From contig NZ_JAAKDT010000036.1 of assembly GCF_011038785.1 (NCBI RefSeq), forward strand, positions 1 to 36,648: a DNA stretch of 36,648 nt, given 5' to 3'. This document shows, in pieces, positions 1 to 8,635 of the stretch. A model generated the notes under the pieces. That model made no database searches. It was not told the origin of the DNA and worked only from the letters and a program-made list of their open reading frames with translations. Both the position numbers and the translations under genes were made by a program. How positions within the stretch are numbered: the stretch's first letter is position 1; every line of letters starts with the position of its first letter. This DNA is from Parabacteroides sp. ZJ-118. Lineage in GTDB: Bacteria; Bacteroidota; Bacteroidia; Bacteroidales; Tannerellaceae.

Positions 1-201
1 CTCGTTCTTTCGGAGAGGGTACTATTTTATAGCGGGCAACCCACGGGAATGATGTGGCTTCTTGAATCATAAAAAATGTATTGGAGGAAACGATATCCGT
101 CACGCGATTAGGCTTTGTTTCGTATAAAAAGCATCTTAGGTCCATCCCCCAAGTATCTTAGGTGCGTTGGCAAAGTATGGCTCGTCGTAATATAAGGATA
201 T
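1..201. other. Left-edge stretch with no supported gene
   Basis: I see no convincing gene here. A minus-strand frame is open from about 145 to the window edge, but it has no recognisable domain. A 9-mer ATCTTAGGT occurs twice about 20 nt apart (near 134 and 154). The stretch lies downstream of the tRNA terminator. Confidence 0.4.
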
Positions 202-236
202 AAAAAAAGAGGGAAACCTTTCGATTTACCTCTTTT
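202..236 (-). terminator. Intrinsic terminator of the tRNA-Tyr/tRNA-Gly unit
   Basis: Read on the minus strand, an AAAAGAGG arm pairs with CCTCTTTT, with an inner AAA/TTT pairing and an 8-nt loop. A run of T residues follows. It sits about 7 nt past the 3' end of tRNA-Gly, where a terminator for the tRNA transcript would be expected. Confidence 0.7.
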
Positions 237-242
237 CTTAGA

Positions 243-314
243 GCGGAAGACGGGGCTCAAACCCGCGACCCTCAGCTTGGAAGGCTAATGCTCTATCAAC
301 TGAGCTACTTCCGC
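243..314 (-). tRNA. tRNA-Gly (anticodon TCC)
   Basis: The reverse complement folds as a 72-nt cloverleaf. It has a GCGGAAG/CTTCCGC acceptor stem, the D-arm AGCTCAGTTGATAGAGC, anticodon stem TTAGC/GCTGA around loop CTTCCAA (anticodon TCC), and a TTTGAGC T-loop region. CCA is not encoded. It is the second gene of a minus-strand tRNA pair behind tRNA-Tyr. Confidence 0.96.
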
Positions 315-374
315 GATATGTGTTCTCTCCGTTTCCGAAAGAACAGGCTCACCGCGTGAACCGATCAATTAAGG

Positions 375-457
375 TGGGCAGTGATGGATTCGAACCACCG
401 AAGGCGAAAGCCAGCTGAGTTACAGTCAGCCCCATTTGGCCACTCTGGTAACTGCCC
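375..457 (-). tRNA. tRNA-Tyr (anticodon GTA)
   Basis: This is an 83-nt class II tRNA with a long variable arm. The acceptor stem is GGGCAGT/ACTGCCC with discriminator A. The anticodon loop CTGTAAC gives GTA, the variable arm is GCTGGC...GCC, and the T-loop is TTCGAAT. It is transcribed from a consensus promoter about 20 nt upstream, followed by tRNA-Gly and one terminator. Confidence 0.95.
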
Positions 458-477
458 CCTTGTTCTTAATTGCAGTG

Positions 478-507
478 CAAAGGTACGATTTATTTTGAAA
501 CCCGCAA
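478..507 (-). promoter_or_regulatory. Bacteroidetes-type promoter for tRNA-Tyr/tRNA-Gly
   Basis: On the minus strand a -33 TTG (505-507) is followed by a 19-nt spacer and a perfect -7 element TACCTTTG (478-485). This matches the known Bacteroidetes consensus TTG...TAnnTTTG. It lies in the short gap between the ribH stop and tRNA-Tyr, so the tRNA pair probably starts its own transcript. Confidence 0.75.
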
Positions 508-511
508 GCGT

Positions 512-994
512 TTATGCAGAAAAATTTACCATTTTTATTGCGGTAACTGCCGCCTCGTCCCCCTTGTTCCCATATCTACCTCCCGAACGATCCTCGGATT
601 GTTGCATGGTTTCGGTGGTTAACAGTCCGAAAATGAAAGGAATATCGTACATTAAATTCAATTCTGTAATGCCTTGCGTAACGCCGGAACAAACGTAGTC
701 AAAATGTGGGGTATCACCTTTTACGACGCATCCCAGAACGATCACGGCGTCTAATTCTTTTGTCTCGGCCAACCTTTTGGCTCCAAAAGTCAGTTCAAAA
801 CTACCCGGAACTCGTTTAACTACGATGTTTTCCGGTTTCACCCCGTGCTTTTCAAGCGTGTTGCAAGCACCTTCCAATAACTTCTCGGTAATGTTCTTGT
901 TCCATTCCGCAACTACGATGCCGATGTTCATCTCTGAAGCGTCGGGTACGCTGTTGAAATCGTACTCGGATAAATTTTGATAAGCTGTAGCCAT
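512..994 (-). CDS. ribH: 6,7-dimethyl-8-ribityllumazine synthase
   Basis: It condenses 5-amino-6-ribitylaminouracil with 3,4-dihydroxy-2-butanone 4-phosphate, the penultimate step of riboflavin synthesis, in the cytosol. At 160 aa it has the normal family length. Conserved blocks are visible: a substrate-binding segment with PGSFE (63-67), [14 protein letters not shown] with the catalytic-type His97, and GLLTTET (123-129) followed by a Gly/Asp-rich C-terminus. The start MATAY is the natural one. It lies 76 nt downstream of the TPR gene on the same strand, with a possible terminator between them. No other riboflavin gene is nearby, which is common in Bacteroidales. Confidence 0.96.
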   Translation of the reverse strand: MATAYQNLSEYDFNSVPDASEMNIGIVVAEWNKNITEKLLEGACNTLEKHGVKPENIVVKRVPGSFELTFGAKRLAETKELDAVIVLGCVVKGDTPHFDYVCSGVTQGITELNLMYDIPFIFGLLTTETMQQSEDRSGGRYGNKGDEAAVTAIKMVNFSA

Positions 995-1005
995 ACTCGT
1001 TCTTT

Positions 1006-1042
1006 AAAAGAAGAGGATGCCTTGTTTGACCGAGACACCCTC
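1006..1042 (-). terminator. Possible terminator between the TPR gene and ribH
   Basis: On the minus strand GAGGGTG (1036-1042) pairs with CATCCTC (1013-1019) across a 16-nt loop, followed by TTCTTTT. The loop is long, so termination is probably partial. ribH may then be expressed by read-through or from its own weak start. Confidence 0.4.
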
Positions 1043-1070
1043 TGTTTATGCTATATAATATACTGTCTGT

Positions 1071-1754
1071 TTACTTTCCAGCCGAAGCACGGGTGATATA
1101 CTTATCGATATCGGATGCCTCCGTGGAAGTGTAATACTTGTCCTTGATAGTCGTGTAAGCTTTTACGGCCTTGTCGTATTCTTTCAAGTTCTCGTAAGCG
1201 ATACCGGCCTTCTTCAAGTAAATCGGGCTGATCACCTCGTTGTCGGCCTCCTTGGCGGCTTTCTCGAAATAGCTGATTCCCTCTTTCGTATTGCCCATGT
1301 TCACGTAGCAATCACCGATCAAACCCGTAACCGCCGGAGCTACCATTTGATCCTTTCCGCTGAAAGATTTCAATAAATCGATCGCTTTCTGCGTATCGCC
1401 CATCTTGTAGTAACAGATACCTGCATAAGCCTTCGCCAAGTTTCCGGCGTCCGTGCTTCCATATTGGTCGATGATAGCCTCAAAACCTTCATAGTCCGCT
1501 CCATTGCCGTTTAAAGCCAAGGCGAAAGAGTCTTTGGCAAAGTACTGCTCGCCCTTGAACATGGCGGCAGCCGCTTTTTTCTCCTGAGGAATTAAATAAC
1601 CATGCTTGATTCCCAAGACAGCTCCAACAACGAGTGCGACAGCTATTATACCGTAAATAATCTTCTTTGAATTGTTTTCAATGAATTGCTCCGATTTAGA
1701 GACAATCTCTTCCACTTCTAACTCCTTGTTGGTGTCCTTTTCTTTAGTAGCCAT
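1071..1754 (-). CDS. Membrane-anchored tetratricopeptide repeat protein
   Basis: A 227-aa protein with a short charged N-terminus, one transmembrane helix at about residues 32-49, then a periplasmic region of TPR helices (about 95-220). Repeated patterns such as AGICYYKMGDTQKAIDLL and GDCYVNMGNTKEGISYFEKA are typical TPR units. The layout resembles YfgM-like tail proteins, which act as chaperone or scaffold partners of envelope machinery. The real partner is not shown by the sequence. It is divergent from recF and upstream of ribH. Confidence 0.85.
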   Translation of the reverse strand: MATKEKDTNKELEVEEIVSKSEQFIENNSKKIIYGIIAVALVVGAVLGIKHGYLIPQEKKAAAAMFKGEQYFAKDSFALALNGNGADYEGFEAIIDQYGSTDAGNLAKAYAGICYYKMGDTQKAIDLLKSFSGKDQMVAPAVTGLIGDCYVNMGNTKEGISYFEKAAKEADNEVISPIYLKKAGIAYENLKEYDKAVKAYTTIKDKYYTSTEASDIDKYITRASAGK

Positions 1755-1825
1755 AATGTGTTATAGTTATTTATTAATTTTATCGCTGATTTCAAGCCAT
1801 ACCATATGGTTGGCGATTCAAAGCG

Positions 1826-1833
1826 CAAAAGTA
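1826..1833 (-). promoter_or_regulatory. -7 element for the TPR gene
   Basis: TACTTTTG, followed by C, on the minus strand matches TAnnTTTG and lies 72 nt before the TPR start. I found no clear TTG at the right distance upstream, so only half of the promoter is supported. Confidence 0.4.
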
Positions 1834-1902
1834 GTTTTTTTTGCTGATATAATCTATACTTAGAAGTATATTTTTTAATTTTGTACGATCAATACGGTTT
1901 AG

Positions 1903-3000
1903 ATGATACTTAGGAAGCTTTCTGTTCTCAATTACAAAAATATACTTCAGTCCGAGGTCGCTTTCTCGCCCAAGATGAATTGCTTTTTCGGCAATAACGG
2001 GATGGGGAAGACGAATCTGTTGGACGCCATTTATTATCTCTCGTTTTGCAAGAGCCATATTAACACACCTGATAGCCAGATAATAAACGGTGATCAAGAT
2101 CTTTGCGTGTTGCAGGGTAACTATGATTATGAGGGACATGAGGAGGAGATTTTCTGTGCCATACGGCGCAAGCAACGCAAACAGTTCAAACGGAATAAGA
2201 AGGAGTACGACAAGCTGTCCGAGCATATTGGCCTATTGCCGTTGGTTATGGTCTCTCCGGCTGATGCCGACTTGATCCGGGGTGGAAGCGATGAGCGACG
2301 CCGTTTTCTGGACTTGATCATCTCGCAGCAGGACAAGCCTTACCTGCATGCGCTTATCCAATATAATAAAGCGTTGCTCCAACGGAATACCTTGCTGAAA
2401 GATCAAAGCATGGATGCTTCTCTCTATGAGGTATTGGAGATGCAGCTGGGTATGTACGGCCGAATCGTTTACGAGAAGCGGAAAAAGTTGGTGGAGGATT
2501 TTACCCCGATCTTTAATGCGTATTACCAGACGATCTGCGGCTCTGCCGAGGAGGTCGGGCTGCATTATATCTCGCGATTGGAGGAAACGGAGCTTGCCGG
2601 GAAATTGGCGATGAGCCGGGAACGGGATCGTATATTGGGTTATACCTCTTCCGGTATTCATAAGGATGAGCTGGAAATGACGTTGGGCGGGTATCTGATT
2701 CGCCGGGTGGGCTCGCAAGGACAGAATAAGACCTATCTGATTGCCTTGAAACTCGCTCAGTTCGCTTTTTTGAATAAACGGGGGCAGACTACACCTATCT
2801 TGCTGTTGGATGATATTTTCGATAAACTGGACGCCTGCCGTGTGGAGCAGATCATCAAGCTGGTCAGCGAGAATGACTTCGGGCAGATTTTTATTACAGA
2901 TACGAATCGGAAGTATCTGGATGAGATATTATTGGCTATGAACCGTGACTATGCTCTCTTCCGTGTGGAACGTGGCGAGGTACAACCGATGGAGGAATAA
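1903..3000 (+). CDS. recF: DNA replication and repair protein RecF
   Basis: An SMC-like ATPase that works with RecO and RecR to load RecA at single-strand gaps and stalled forks. At 365 aa it has normal length. Walker A is GNNGMGKT (30-37), the ABC signature region is GSQGQ (270-274), and Walker B is LLLDD around residues 301-305, followed by a D-loop-type FDKLD. The start MILRKLSVLNYKN is the classic RecF N-terminus. It is not beside dnaA/dnaN as in many other phyla. The next gene starts 2 nt after its stop, so the two are almost certainly cotranscribed. Confidence 0.96.
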   Translation: MILRKLSVLNYKNILQSEVAFSPKMNCFFGNNGMGKTNLLDAIYYLSFCKSHINTPDSQIINGDQDLCVLQGNYDYEGHEEEIFCAIRRKQRKQFKRNKKEYDKLSEHIGLLPLVMVSPADADLIRGGSDERRRFLDLIISQQDKPYLHALIQYNKALLQRNTLLKDQSMDASLYEVLEMQLGMYGRIVYEKRKKLVEDFTPIFNAYYQTICGSAEEVGLHYISRLEETELAGKLAMSRERDRILGYTSSGIHKDELEMTLGGYLIRRVGSQGQNKTYLIALKLAQFAFLNKRGQTTPILLLDDIFDKLDACRVEQIIKLVSENDFGQIFITDTNRKYLDEILLAMNRDYALFRVERGEVQPMEE

Positions 3001-3002
3001 GG

Positions 3003-3296
3003 ATGCAGAGAAGAAATACACAGTCATTGGGGGAAGTGCTTCGTGATTTTTTCGAGGATCATACCGAGTTGTACGAGAAAATGATGGAGATCCGGGTTCA
3101 ACGTGCGTGGGGAGAGGTATTAGGGGCTACGATCATGCAGTATACACGTAATATATATGTACGTGATAGGGTGCTTCATGTCTCATTGACTTCCTCCGTG
3201 CTCCGTAGTGAGTTGACTCTTTGCCGGGAGCGATTGGTGAAAAGCTTGAATGATTACGCGGGCGCCTCGGTCATTGCCAACATCGTTTTTCATTGA
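3003..3296 (+). CDS. DUF721 (DciA-like) protein
   Basis: A 97-aa protein that starts with a Ser/Leu-rich SLGEVLRDFFE segment followed by an alpha/beta core (VQRAWGEVLG, TRNIYVRDRVLHVSLTSSVLRSEL). This is the pattern of the DUF721 family. Family members include DciA, which helps load the DnaB replicative helicase, and proteins of this family are often encoded next to recF. The replication role is an inference from family and neighbour. It starts 2 nt after recF and probably depends on translational coupling. Confidence 0.88.
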   Translation: MQRRNTQSLGEVLRDFFEDHTELYEKMMEIRVQRAWGEVLGATIMQYTRNIYVRDRVLHVSLTSSVLRSELTLCRERLVKSLNDYAGASVIANIVFH

Positions 3297-3320
3297 GTGT
3301 GGCTTTTCCATCCGCTCTGT

Positions 3321-3365
3321 TACTTACTGGGCCAAGTAATATTTACGGCCCGGCCCCGGTAAGTA
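3321..3365. terminator. Stem-loop between convergent genes
   Basis: TACTTAC (3321-3327) and GTAAGTA (3359-3365) are perfect inverted repeats enclosing GGGCC/GGCCC (3329-3333 with 3347-3351). The structure lies between the DUF721 gene and the convergent cyclo-ligase gene. It lacks a clean T-run on either side, so a bidirectional terminator is likely but not proven. Confidence 0.45.
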
Positions 3366-3405
3366 TAGATGGCTTGACCGAGTAAGTAGATGTTCCGCAG
3401 AGAGA

Positions 3406-3960
3406 TCAGTAGATGGTGTCTTCTGTTATTACGTAATCCATTTTCTTGTCGAACGGCTCTGCCGGGACCTGTGGTATCATCTGGAACCCGAAGCATATAC
3501 CAACCTTGGGAGCGCTGAGCGTGGAAAGGAGTCGGTCGTAGAAACCTTTTCCTCGCCCCATGCGGTTCTTGTCTTTATCAAAGGCGACTCCGGGCACGAT
3601 AATCAAGTCGATCTCATGCTTTGGAACTTCCATGCCGTCCGCCTTAGGCTCTAATATCCCGAAAGGCCCGGGTTCTAAGGACTCCGGCCCTTCGTAAAGA
3701 AGCAATCTCAAATCGTCTCCAACGATCAAGGGTAGCAGAAGCTTTTTCTTCTGGTACCATTTCTCGATAAAACCGGCGGTCTGTACTTCTCCCGCTATAG
3801 CGTGATAAAGGGCGATACAAGAAGCCGCTTGGAACAGTTCTGTCTGCTCCAAGCGGTCCATGATCTTATCCGATAGCTCGCACAAGGTAATCCTCGAATA
3901 TCCTTTTTTTCGAGAGGCCATATCTTTTCGTAGGGCCTGCTTGGCTGTGTAAGTCTCCAT
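3406..3960 (-). CDS. 5-formyltetrahydrofolate cyclo-ligase
   Basis: An ATP-dependent enzyme converting 5-formyl-THF to 5,10-methenyl-THF, salvaging a storage or inhibitory folate. At 184 aa it has normal length. The N-terminal KQALRKDMASRKK is the usual first helix, which supports this upstream start. The conserved GRGKGFYDRLL (135-145) and a C-terminal GFCFGF-like segment (GICFGFQ) are present. Its first 95 nt lie inside the 3' end of the S41 protease gene in another frame, so its translation is probably coupled to the protease. It functionally complements folD, about 21.5 kb away. Confidence 0.93.
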   Translation of the reverse strand: METYTAKQALRKDMASRKKGYSRITLCELSDKIMDRLEQTELFQAASCIALYHAIAGEVQTAGFIEKWYQKKKLLLPLIVGDDLRLLLYEGPESLEPGPFGILEPKADGMEVPKHEIDLIIVPGVAFDKDKNRMGRGKGFYDRLLSTLSAPKVGICFGFQMIPQVPAEPFDKKMDYVITEDTIY

Positions 3961-5599
3961 TCGCCGATTGTTTTAATAGTTCCGCATTCGGTACGGATTT
4001 TCCCGCTTGCAAGATCTTGATCGCACGTAATAAGGTAACATCATCTTTTAGGAAAATCGGGTAGAAGCCCGCCTCGTCGAAGAAATTCCTTACGATATAT
4101 GCTTGCAGTTGGTTCTCGATTAACTTGCCGGATATATTGATTAATGTGGGACGTCTTTTGATGCCCTTGGTAGCCGCGAAGTTCACGAAGTCGGAAAGGA
4201 GTGGCTGTCGCTGCAAGTAATTATATAATTCCTCCCAAGTCTTGAATGAGCCTAGTTTCTCCCGATGGCGATCCGAGTACTCGAGCGCATACAGGTAAAG
4301 CACGCCGCTATTTACCACACTTGAGTAGTAAGAGGTAATGCCGCTCGTGTCACGAGGGATAAAGATATCCGGCATGATACCTCCCCCGCCGTATACGGTA
4401 CGTCCGCCCACGGTCTGGTATTTCAAGGAATCATCCATCTTGATGCTATCGGCCGAGTCGAACTCGCCGTGCATATACCGGTTATAGATATCTTGGTCGT
4501 AAGCATCCGTATTGCCCATCTCATATTTCTTCTGGATACAGCGACCGGACGGCGTGTAATAACGGGCGATGGTCAATCGCATCTCTGAACCGTCGCTCAA
4601 CGACATTTGGGTTTGTACCAGACCCTTGCCATACGTTCTTCGTCCGATAATCGTTCCACGGTCGTTATCTTGGATCGCTCCGGAGAATATCTCACTGGCG
4701 GAAGCCGAGATCTCATCGGTCAATACCACGATCGGGGCGTCTTTACAAGTACCGGTTCCGTTTGCGTATACATCGGAACGGGGAAATGATTTGCCTTCCG
4801 TGTAGACGATCAAGCGTCCTTCCGGCATGAATTCGTTGATCATATTGATCGCGGCATCCATATACCCGCCGGTATTACCCCGTAAATCAATCACGAAAGA
4901 GGTACAACCCGCTTGTCTTAGCTTGGCGATCGCCGTGATGAACTCATTATAAGTATTCCGGGCGAATTTGCTAACCTTAATGTAACCTATCCCTTTAGCC
5001 GCCTCATAAGAAACATCGACCGAATTAACAGGGACATCTCCACGGGTTACGTCAAAGTAGAGCAACTCGGGGGAATTCCCTCGCTGTACGCCCAGTTTCA
5101 CCGTACTGTTCTTTGTGCCCCGGAGTGTCTTCACGATCTCTCCTTGGTTCTTTTTCTTTCCGGAAAAAATAGAATCATTGATCGAGATGATCCGGTCGAA
5201 GGGCAGTAAGCCTGCTTTTTCCGCCGGACCACCGCTAATTACGCTGATCACTAGGATCGTATCGGTTTGCATATTGAATGATACGCCAATGCCACTGAAA
5301 GAACCTTCCAGCTCCTCATTCACCGCGGAAGCCTCTTCCGCGGGAATATATACGGAGTGAGGGTCTAATTCGCTGAATATTTTTGGGATCGTACTTTCTA
5401 CCAATTTAGACGTGCTAACCGTGTCAACATATTGCTCGTTGATGATGTCCAAGATGGCATTTATCTTGTTGCCGCTGGAGTAGGATCGTTTCTTCCCTTG
5501 ACTGATAGATAAATAATGGTTCCCAATAAAGATACCTAAAGCGATACTGGCCGCGATGATAACCGGGAGCCATACGGCCAGTCTTTTACTTTTATCCAT
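3866..5599 (-). CDS. S41 family C-terminal processing peptidase
   Basis: A 577-aa envelope serine protease of the CtpA/Prc type. Order of parts: N-terminal signal anchor (about 9-26), helical region, PDZ domain (about 95-175, with GIGVSF and GGPAEKAGLLPFDRI), then the tail-protease core. The catalytic serine is within SASASE (298-303) and the catalytic lysine is K325 in RRTYGKG. A C-terminal extension of about 150 residues follows. The last 31 codons overlap the cyclo-ligase gene. It lies 13 nt downstream of the dCMP deaminase gene, suggesting cotranscription. Substrates are unknown. Confidence 0.94.
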   Translation of the reverse strand: MDKSKRLAVWLPVIIAASIALGIFIGNHYLSISQGKKRSYSSGNKINAILDIINEQYVDTVSTSKLVESTIPKIFSELDPHSVYIPAEEASAVNEELEGSFSGIGVSFNMQTDTILVISVISGGPAEKAGLLPFDRIISINDSIFSGKKKNQGEIVKTLRGTKNSTVKLGVQRGNSPELLYFDVTRGDVPVNSVDVSYEAAKGIGYIKVSKFARNTYNEFITAIAKLRQAGCTSFVIDLRGNTGGYMDAAINMINEFMPEGRLIVYTEGKSFPRSDVYANGTGTCKDAPIVVLTDEISASASEIFSGAIQDNDRGTIIGRRTYGKGLVQTQMSLSDGSEMRLTIARYYTPSGRCIQKKYEMGNTDAYDQDIYNRYMHGEFDSADSIKMDDSLKYQTVGGRTVYGGGGIMPDIFIPRDTSGITSYYSSVVNSGVLYLYALEYSDRHREKLGSFKTWEELYNYLQRQPLLSDFVNFAATKGIKRRPTLINISGKLIENQLQAYIVRNFFDEAGFYPIFLKDDVTLLRAIKILQAGKSVPNAELLKQSANGDLHSQAGPTKRYGLSKKRIFEDYLVRAIG

Positions 5600-5612
5600 A
5601 AAAACGTTTTAT

Positions 5613-6047
5613 TTATTCGTTCAAATCTATATAATCTACTATAATGCCGGCACGCTTCAATAATTCGCAGCCGTCCGCTATGCGATAATTCTCGGAATAG
5701 ACCACTCGCTTGATCCCAGATTGTATGATTAATTTCGCGCATTCGATGCAAGGAGAGGAGGTGACATAAATGGTCGCTCCTTTACTGCTGTTCGATGAGG
5801 CTGCCACTTTTGTGATGGCGTTAGCCTCCGCATGTAGAACATAAGGCTTGGTGACATTGTTCTCGTCTTCGCAAATATTTTCAAAACCGGCGGGTGTCCC
5901 ATTGTATCCGTCGGATATGATCATTTTATCTTTTACTAATAACGCACCCACTTGGCGTCGTTTACAGTACGAATTCTCGGCCCAGATAGCGGCCATTCGC
6001 AGGTAACGTTTATCTAATTCGTGCTGTTTTTCTGTTTTCTCGCACAT
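5613..6047 (-). CDS. dCMP deaminase family protein
   Basis: A zinc-dependent cytidine/deoxycytidylate deaminase fold, 144 aa. The zinc ligands and catalytic Glu are seen as H72-A-E74 and P99-C100-I-E-C103. NGTPAGFENICED and a C-terminal IVYSENYRIADGCELL are typical of dCMP deaminases, which make dUMP for thymidylate synthesis. An alternative is a ComE-like deaminase of unknown substrate. It is followed within 13 nt by the S41 protease gene. Confidence 0.93.
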   Translation of the reverse strand: MCEKTEKQHELDKRYLRMAAIWAENSYCKRRQVGALLVKDKMIISDGYNGTPAGFENICEDENNVTKPYVLHAEANAITKVAASSNSSKGATIYVTSSPCIECAKLIIQSGIKRVVYSENYRIADGCELLKRAGIIVDYIDLNE

Positions 6048-6101
6048 TTGTTTACTCGTTTGTCTTTTAATCCAAACCGCGAAGGTAGTGATTATTTGGA
6101 T

Positions 6102-6124
6102 TTACCGGGCGATAAGCCCGGTAA
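6102..6124 (-). terminator. Strong hairpin after the M3 peptidase gene
   Basis: TTACCGGGC and GCCCGGTAA form a perfect 9-bp stem with a 5-nt loop, only a few bases past the peptidase stop. No T-run follows, so it may stabilise the mRNA 3' end or act as a weak terminator. Downstream on the minus strand, TACCTTCG could be a -7 element for the deaminase gene. Confidence 0.5.
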
Positions 6125-6128
6125 TTTA

Positions 6129-8228
6129 TTACTTCTTAATGCCGTTACGGATTAATAGAGCATCTATCGTAGGCTCTTGTCCGCGGAAACGCTTGTATAA
6201 CACGGTGGGATCTTCCGTGCCACCTTTGGATAATATATTGTCACGGAAAGATTTGGCGACCTCCTTGTTGAAGATTCCTTTCGACTTGAATACGGAGAAA
6301 GCGTCGGCGTCTAATACCTCGGCCCATTTATACCCGTAATAGCCTGCCGCGTATCCTCCGGAGAAGATATGTCCGAAGCTGGTGCCCATCAAGGCTTCCG
6401 GTACTTCCGGTACGATTACCGTCGGAGCCCAAGCCTTTTTCTCGAATGCCGCTACGTCACCGTCAAAAGGTTGCTCCAACGTATGCCATGCCATATCGAG
6501 CAAGCCGAAGCTTAATTGGCGGCAACAAAGGTAACCGGCGTTGAAGTTGGAAGCGTTTATCAAGCTTTGTATCATCTCTTGCGGGATTTTCTCTCCAGTC
6601 TGGTAATGAACGGCTAATTGGTCCAAGAACTCTTTTTCAGTCAACCAGTTCTCCATGATCTGGGAGGGTAATTCTACGAAATCACGATAAACGCTGGCCC
6701 CCGAAAGGCTGGAATATGTCCCTTGCGCTAGCATGCCATGTAGGGAGTGCCCGAACTCATGCAAAAGCGTGTTCACCTCGTCGAAGCTTAACAAAGAAGG
6801 CTTTGTATCTGTCGGACGGGTAAAGTTCATCACGATAACGATCTGCGGACGGCTATCTTTTCCGTTTTTATCTTTGTATTGAGCCTTGATATTGTTCATC
6901 CAAGCGCCGGATTGTTTTCCGTCCCGAGGGAAGAAATCCGTGTAAAGGATCGCTAGGAACTTGCCATCGGCATCGTATACCTCATAAGCGTCTACTTCCG
7001 GATGATAAACCTGGATTTTCTTGTTCTCCTTAAAGGTGATGCCGTAGAGCCGAGTCGCCAATCCGAATACGCCTTTCTTCACGTTGCTCAACTCGAAATA
7101 AGGGCGAGTCACCTCGTCGTTTACCTTGAAACGGATGTCCCGTAACTTCTCGGAATAATAACTCCAGTCCCAAGGCATAACGGTGATATTCTCTTTCTCT
7201 GTACCTGACGCAAACCCTCCTATCGCATTGTATTCGTTGATCGCTATCGGCTTGTAAGCTTCGAGTAACTGATTCAATAATTTGTATACGTTCGCTGAGT
7301 TTTTAGCCATCGTGTGCTCCAGCGCATATTCAGCGTAGTTTTTGAATCCCATCAACTTGGCGATCTCCAGGCGGATATTAACAATCTTTTTGATAATGTC
7401 CTTATTGTCGAACTCATCTCCCTTATTCCCTACGCTCATGTATTCACGATACATTTTTTCTCGCAAATCACGCCTGTCGGAGTAACGCATGAATGGAATG
7501 TAACTCGGTGCCGAGAGATTGAATAACCATCCGTTTTTATCTTTGCTCTTGGCTAACAGGGCTGCAGCGTCACGAGCACTTTCGGGTAAGCCGGATAATT
7601 CATTCTCGTCTGTTAGCAGTAATTCGAACCGGTTTTTATCTTTCAACGCGTTTTGATCGAACTGCAAGGTTAATATACTTAGGTCCATACATAGCTTGCG
7701 GTATTTTTCCTTGTCCTCTTTATTTAGTGTAGCCCCATTCGCTTTAAACGACTCGTAAAGGTTTTCCAGCAATTTAGCATCCTCGGTAGACAGGTTTAAC
7801 TGCTCTTTTTTATCATAGATCGATTGGACCCGGACAAGTAGCTTCTCATTTAAGAAGATGTTATTGGATGCCTGGGATAACTTCGGGGAGATACGTCGAG
7901 AGATTTCCATCATCTCATCGTTTGCCTCTGCCGCTAACACATTAAAAAAGACAGAAGAGACGGTTTCCAATAATTTGCCGCTACGTTCCAGAGCCACTAC
8001 CGTATTCTCGAAAGTAGCAGGTTGCGGGTTATTGGCGATCTCTTGCACCTCTTTTTCCATTTGCTTGATTCCTTCATCGAAAGCAGGCTCGTAGTGCCCG
8101 ATCTTGATCTTATCGAAAGGAGGGGTCTCGAACGGAGTTTTAAACTTCTCGAAGAAAGGGTTATTTGCCGCGTGTGTCATTTGAATTGCACTTAATAAAA
8201 TTATTACACTATATAACAACTTCCTCAT
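6129..8228 (-). CDS. M3 family metallopeptidase (peptidyl-dipeptidase Dcp-like)
   Basis: A 699-aa zinc peptidase. A signal peptide covers about residues 1-20 (hydrophobic core then THAANN), so it is exported, probably to the periplasm. The HExxH zinc motif is H490-E-F-G-H494, with the third ligand region about 25-30 residues later (FVELPSQIMENW). Length and sequence fit the Dcp/oligopeptidase A branch of M3. It most likely trims dipeptides from oligopeptides. A strong hairpin follows the gene. Confidence 0.95.
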   Translation of the reverse strand: MRKLLYSVIILLSAIQMTHAANNPFFEKFKTPFETPPFDKIKIGHYEPAFDEGIKQMEKEVQEIANNPQPATFENTVVALERSGKLLETVSSVFFNVLAAEANDEMMEISRRISPKLSQASNNIFLNEKLLVRVQSIYDKKEQLNLSTEDAKLLENLYESFKANGATLNKEDKEKYRKLCMDLSILTLQFDQNALKDKNRFELLLTDENELSGLPESARDAAALLAKSKDKNGWLFNLSAPSYIPFMRYSDRRDLREKMYREYMSVGNKGDEFDNKDIIKKIVNIRLEIAKLMGFKNYAEYALEHTMAKNSANVYKLLNQLLEAYKPIAINEYNAIGGFASGTEKENITVMPWDWSYYSEKLRDIRFKVNDEVTRPYFELSNVKKGVFGLATRLYGITFKENKKIQVYHPEVDAYEVYDADGKFLAILYTDFFPRDGKQSGAWMNNIKAQYKDKNGKDSRPQIVIVMNFTRPTDTKPSLLSFDEVNTLLHEFGHSLHGMLAQGTYSSLSGASVYRDFVELPSQIMENWLTEKEFLDQLAVHYQTGEKIPQEMIQSLINASNFNAGYLCCRQLSFGLLDMAWHTLEQPFDGDVAAFEKKAWAPTVIVPEVPEALMGTSFGHIFSGGYAAGYYGYKWAEVLDADAFSVFKSKGIFNKEVAKSFRDNILSKGGTEDPTVLYKRFRGQEPTIDALLIRNGIKK

Positions 8229-8537
8229 ATTAAAAATTGTTTGAAAATTTCTCCAAAGGTAGTTATTTTAATCACAGGAGCATTATCGGCATCTGTTTTT
8301 GTATTCAGATTGATTTAAAATGAAAAATAGAACATCTCTTATGACTAACCCAAGGCTTGTTCTTCGGGAGGGCTGTACCCTGATTTTGAGCCTTGATGAA
8401 TATGAAGATAGGATTGATTAACAAAAATTTATATGTTTGACAACACACCTTTAGAGCACCTTCCTCTTTAAGACCCTGATCTATAGGTTTATCGTAGAAG
8501 AGGAATGTCTTTTTCTCTAAATAAATATAAAAGGCGG
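8229..8537. other. Divergent intergenic region
   Basis: About 400 nt separate the M3 peptidase gene from the glycogen operon. No ORF of note is present. A -7-like TACCTTTG for the peptidase is at 8254-8261 (minus strand), without an obvious -33. TTCCTCTT near 8460 and AAGAGGAA near 8500 form a loose inverted repeat. The consensus promoter of the glycogen operon follows at 8538. Confidence 0.5.
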
Positions 8538-8569
8538 TTTGTTTTTTTAGTTATTAAATAATACTTTTG
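8538..8569 (+). promoter_or_regulatory. Promoter of the glycogen operon
   Basis: TTTG (8538-8541), a 20-nt A/T-rich spacer, then TACTTTTG (8562-8569): a full match to the Bacteroidetes promoter. It predicts a transcript start near 8576 and a 5' UTR of about 60 nt before the debranching enzyme. Confidence 0.7.
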
Positions 8570-8635
8570 ATTTTCGGAAATGGAAATAGTTTCATTTTGA
8601 TACTAAAGAAAGTAACTTAAAACCCAAATACACAT

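Noticed and set aside
1-145. Minus-strand frame open to the left edge (starting MDLRCFLYETKPNRV)
   Set aside because: No recognisable domain and only 48 codons visible; an open frame of this size is expected by chance. The left flank would be needed.
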